From the NCBI GenBank assembly GCA_963575745.1, contig CAUYUJ010004347.1, positions 10,001 through 74,000 of the forward strand: a stretch of DNA of 64,000 nucleotides. Direction: 5' to 3'. Below, piece by piece: positions 63,463 through 64,000 of this stretch. Position numbers and translations under genes: made by a program. The stretch's first letter is position 1. Every line of letters begins with the position of its first letter. Source of the DNA: Prorocentrum cordatum (lineage: Eukaryota; Sar; Dinophyceae; Prorocentrales; Prorocentraceae). The notes under the pieces are model-generated. The model had not been told where the DNA came from and did no database searches. It saw nothing but the letters and a program-made list of their open reading frames with translations.

Positions 63463-64000
63463 TCTTTTCGTTGCGTGGGCCCAAGAGGTCTGGACCCCTT
63501 CCCTAGGGCCGACTTTCATCCCGATCCTGTTTTTGTTCCCGGTCCTGCGAGGCCTGGTAAGCCCCCCCCCCCTGGCGACCGAAGATAACGATCAGACCTC
63601 TGTCGTGATTTTTCCAAGACGTGAGGGGTTCTGGGCTCTTCCTCTTTTAGAATGCAACTCTTGGGAGGTTAAGGTCAAAACCGGCGCTGGCATATTCCTG
63701 TTCGAAAGCGGGCCTAACTCCCCAAACAGTGCTTGCACTTAGGGGGGGGTAATTCTACTCTAGGGAACTGGGCCTGCGGGCCAGTCTGGCGGCTCCGTGC
63801 TCGCCGTCGCCGCCCCGTCACCGCCTCGTCGTCGCCCGTCGGTTGGGCCTGCGTGCGAGTCTGGCGGCTCCGTGCTCGCCGCCGCTGCCCCATCGCCGCC
63901 TCGTCGTTGCCTTGCTCCGCATCTCGTTGCTTTACCTTGTTTTGCATTGCTCTGTATTGCATTGCTTTGCATTGCGCTGCTGTGCCTTGCTTTGCGGTAC
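63463..64000. repeat. No gene; 75 bp tandem duplication and TTGCATTGC repeat at the window end
   Basis: GTCTGGCGGCTCCGTGCTCGCC at 63784 recurs at 63859 (offset 75). TTGCTTTGCATTGC-type words fill 63930-64000 and continue past the window. Confidence 0.75.

Noticed and set aside
63930-64000. Possible telomere-like repeat at the window end
   Set aside because: TTGCATTGC words are irregular and do not match TTTAGGG or related telomere units.

Overview
The window looks like nuclear DNA of a dinoflagellate. The strongest evidence is a near-exact copy (21 of 22 positions) of the dinoflagellate trans-spliced leader at 21449-21470, 97 bases upstream of the only long, intact, recognisable protein gene. 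GC-rich sequence, very sparse coding, exon-like islands between long simple-sequence tracts, and degenerate non-LTR retrotransposon remains fit the same picture. The genus cannot be fixed from sequence alone. There is no bacterial-style gene packing, and I recognised no rRNA, tRNA or CRISPR array.

Layout. 1-2.7 kb is a composite tandem repeat of about 0.8 kb units. 2.6-3.6 kb is GGA-rich. 3.8-7.5 kb is a degenerate CCCAAGACGG-type array with a hairpin plus (TA)n at each edge. 7.6-14.6 kb is mostly non-coding, with foldback elements and microsatellites. 14.8-17.6 kb holds a plus-strand hypothetical gene broken by frameshifts, with a 410 bp tandem duplication at its 3' end. 18.35-19.65 kb holds pieces of a minus-strand gene next to an assembly gap. 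21.45-22.37 kb holds the relict spliced leader and an intronless VKOR-family gene. 23-42.5 kb is mainly satellites (about 163, 148 and 73 bp units), several small inverted-repeat element families and a few isolated exon candidates. 43.07-44.79 kb is a 16 bp minisatellite interrupted by a 1.2 kb foldback-like element. 45.57-52.27 kb (minus) is a decayed LINE with endonuclease, reverse transcriptase, zinc knuckle and RNase H domains. 53-57 kb has a TGG array and two exon candidates around an inverted-repeat element. 57-64 kb is GGA tracts, satellites and a roughly 64 bp minisatellite between inverted C/G-run arms.

How it fits together. The VKOR gene has the structure expected of a recycled cDNA: a spliced mRNA carrying its leader, copied to DNA and reinserted without introns. 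The LINE remnant shows that a lineage able to supply reverse transcriptase existed in this genome. At least four small inverted-repeat families are recognisable: A about 155 bp with GTCGGGC termini, B about 233-254 bp, C about 190 bp, and single foldback elements. Some B and A copies lie directly beside candidate splice sites, so some of this material may be introner-like. Several frameshifts in otherwise coherent coding segments lie in C runs, so sequence error is possible as well as decay.
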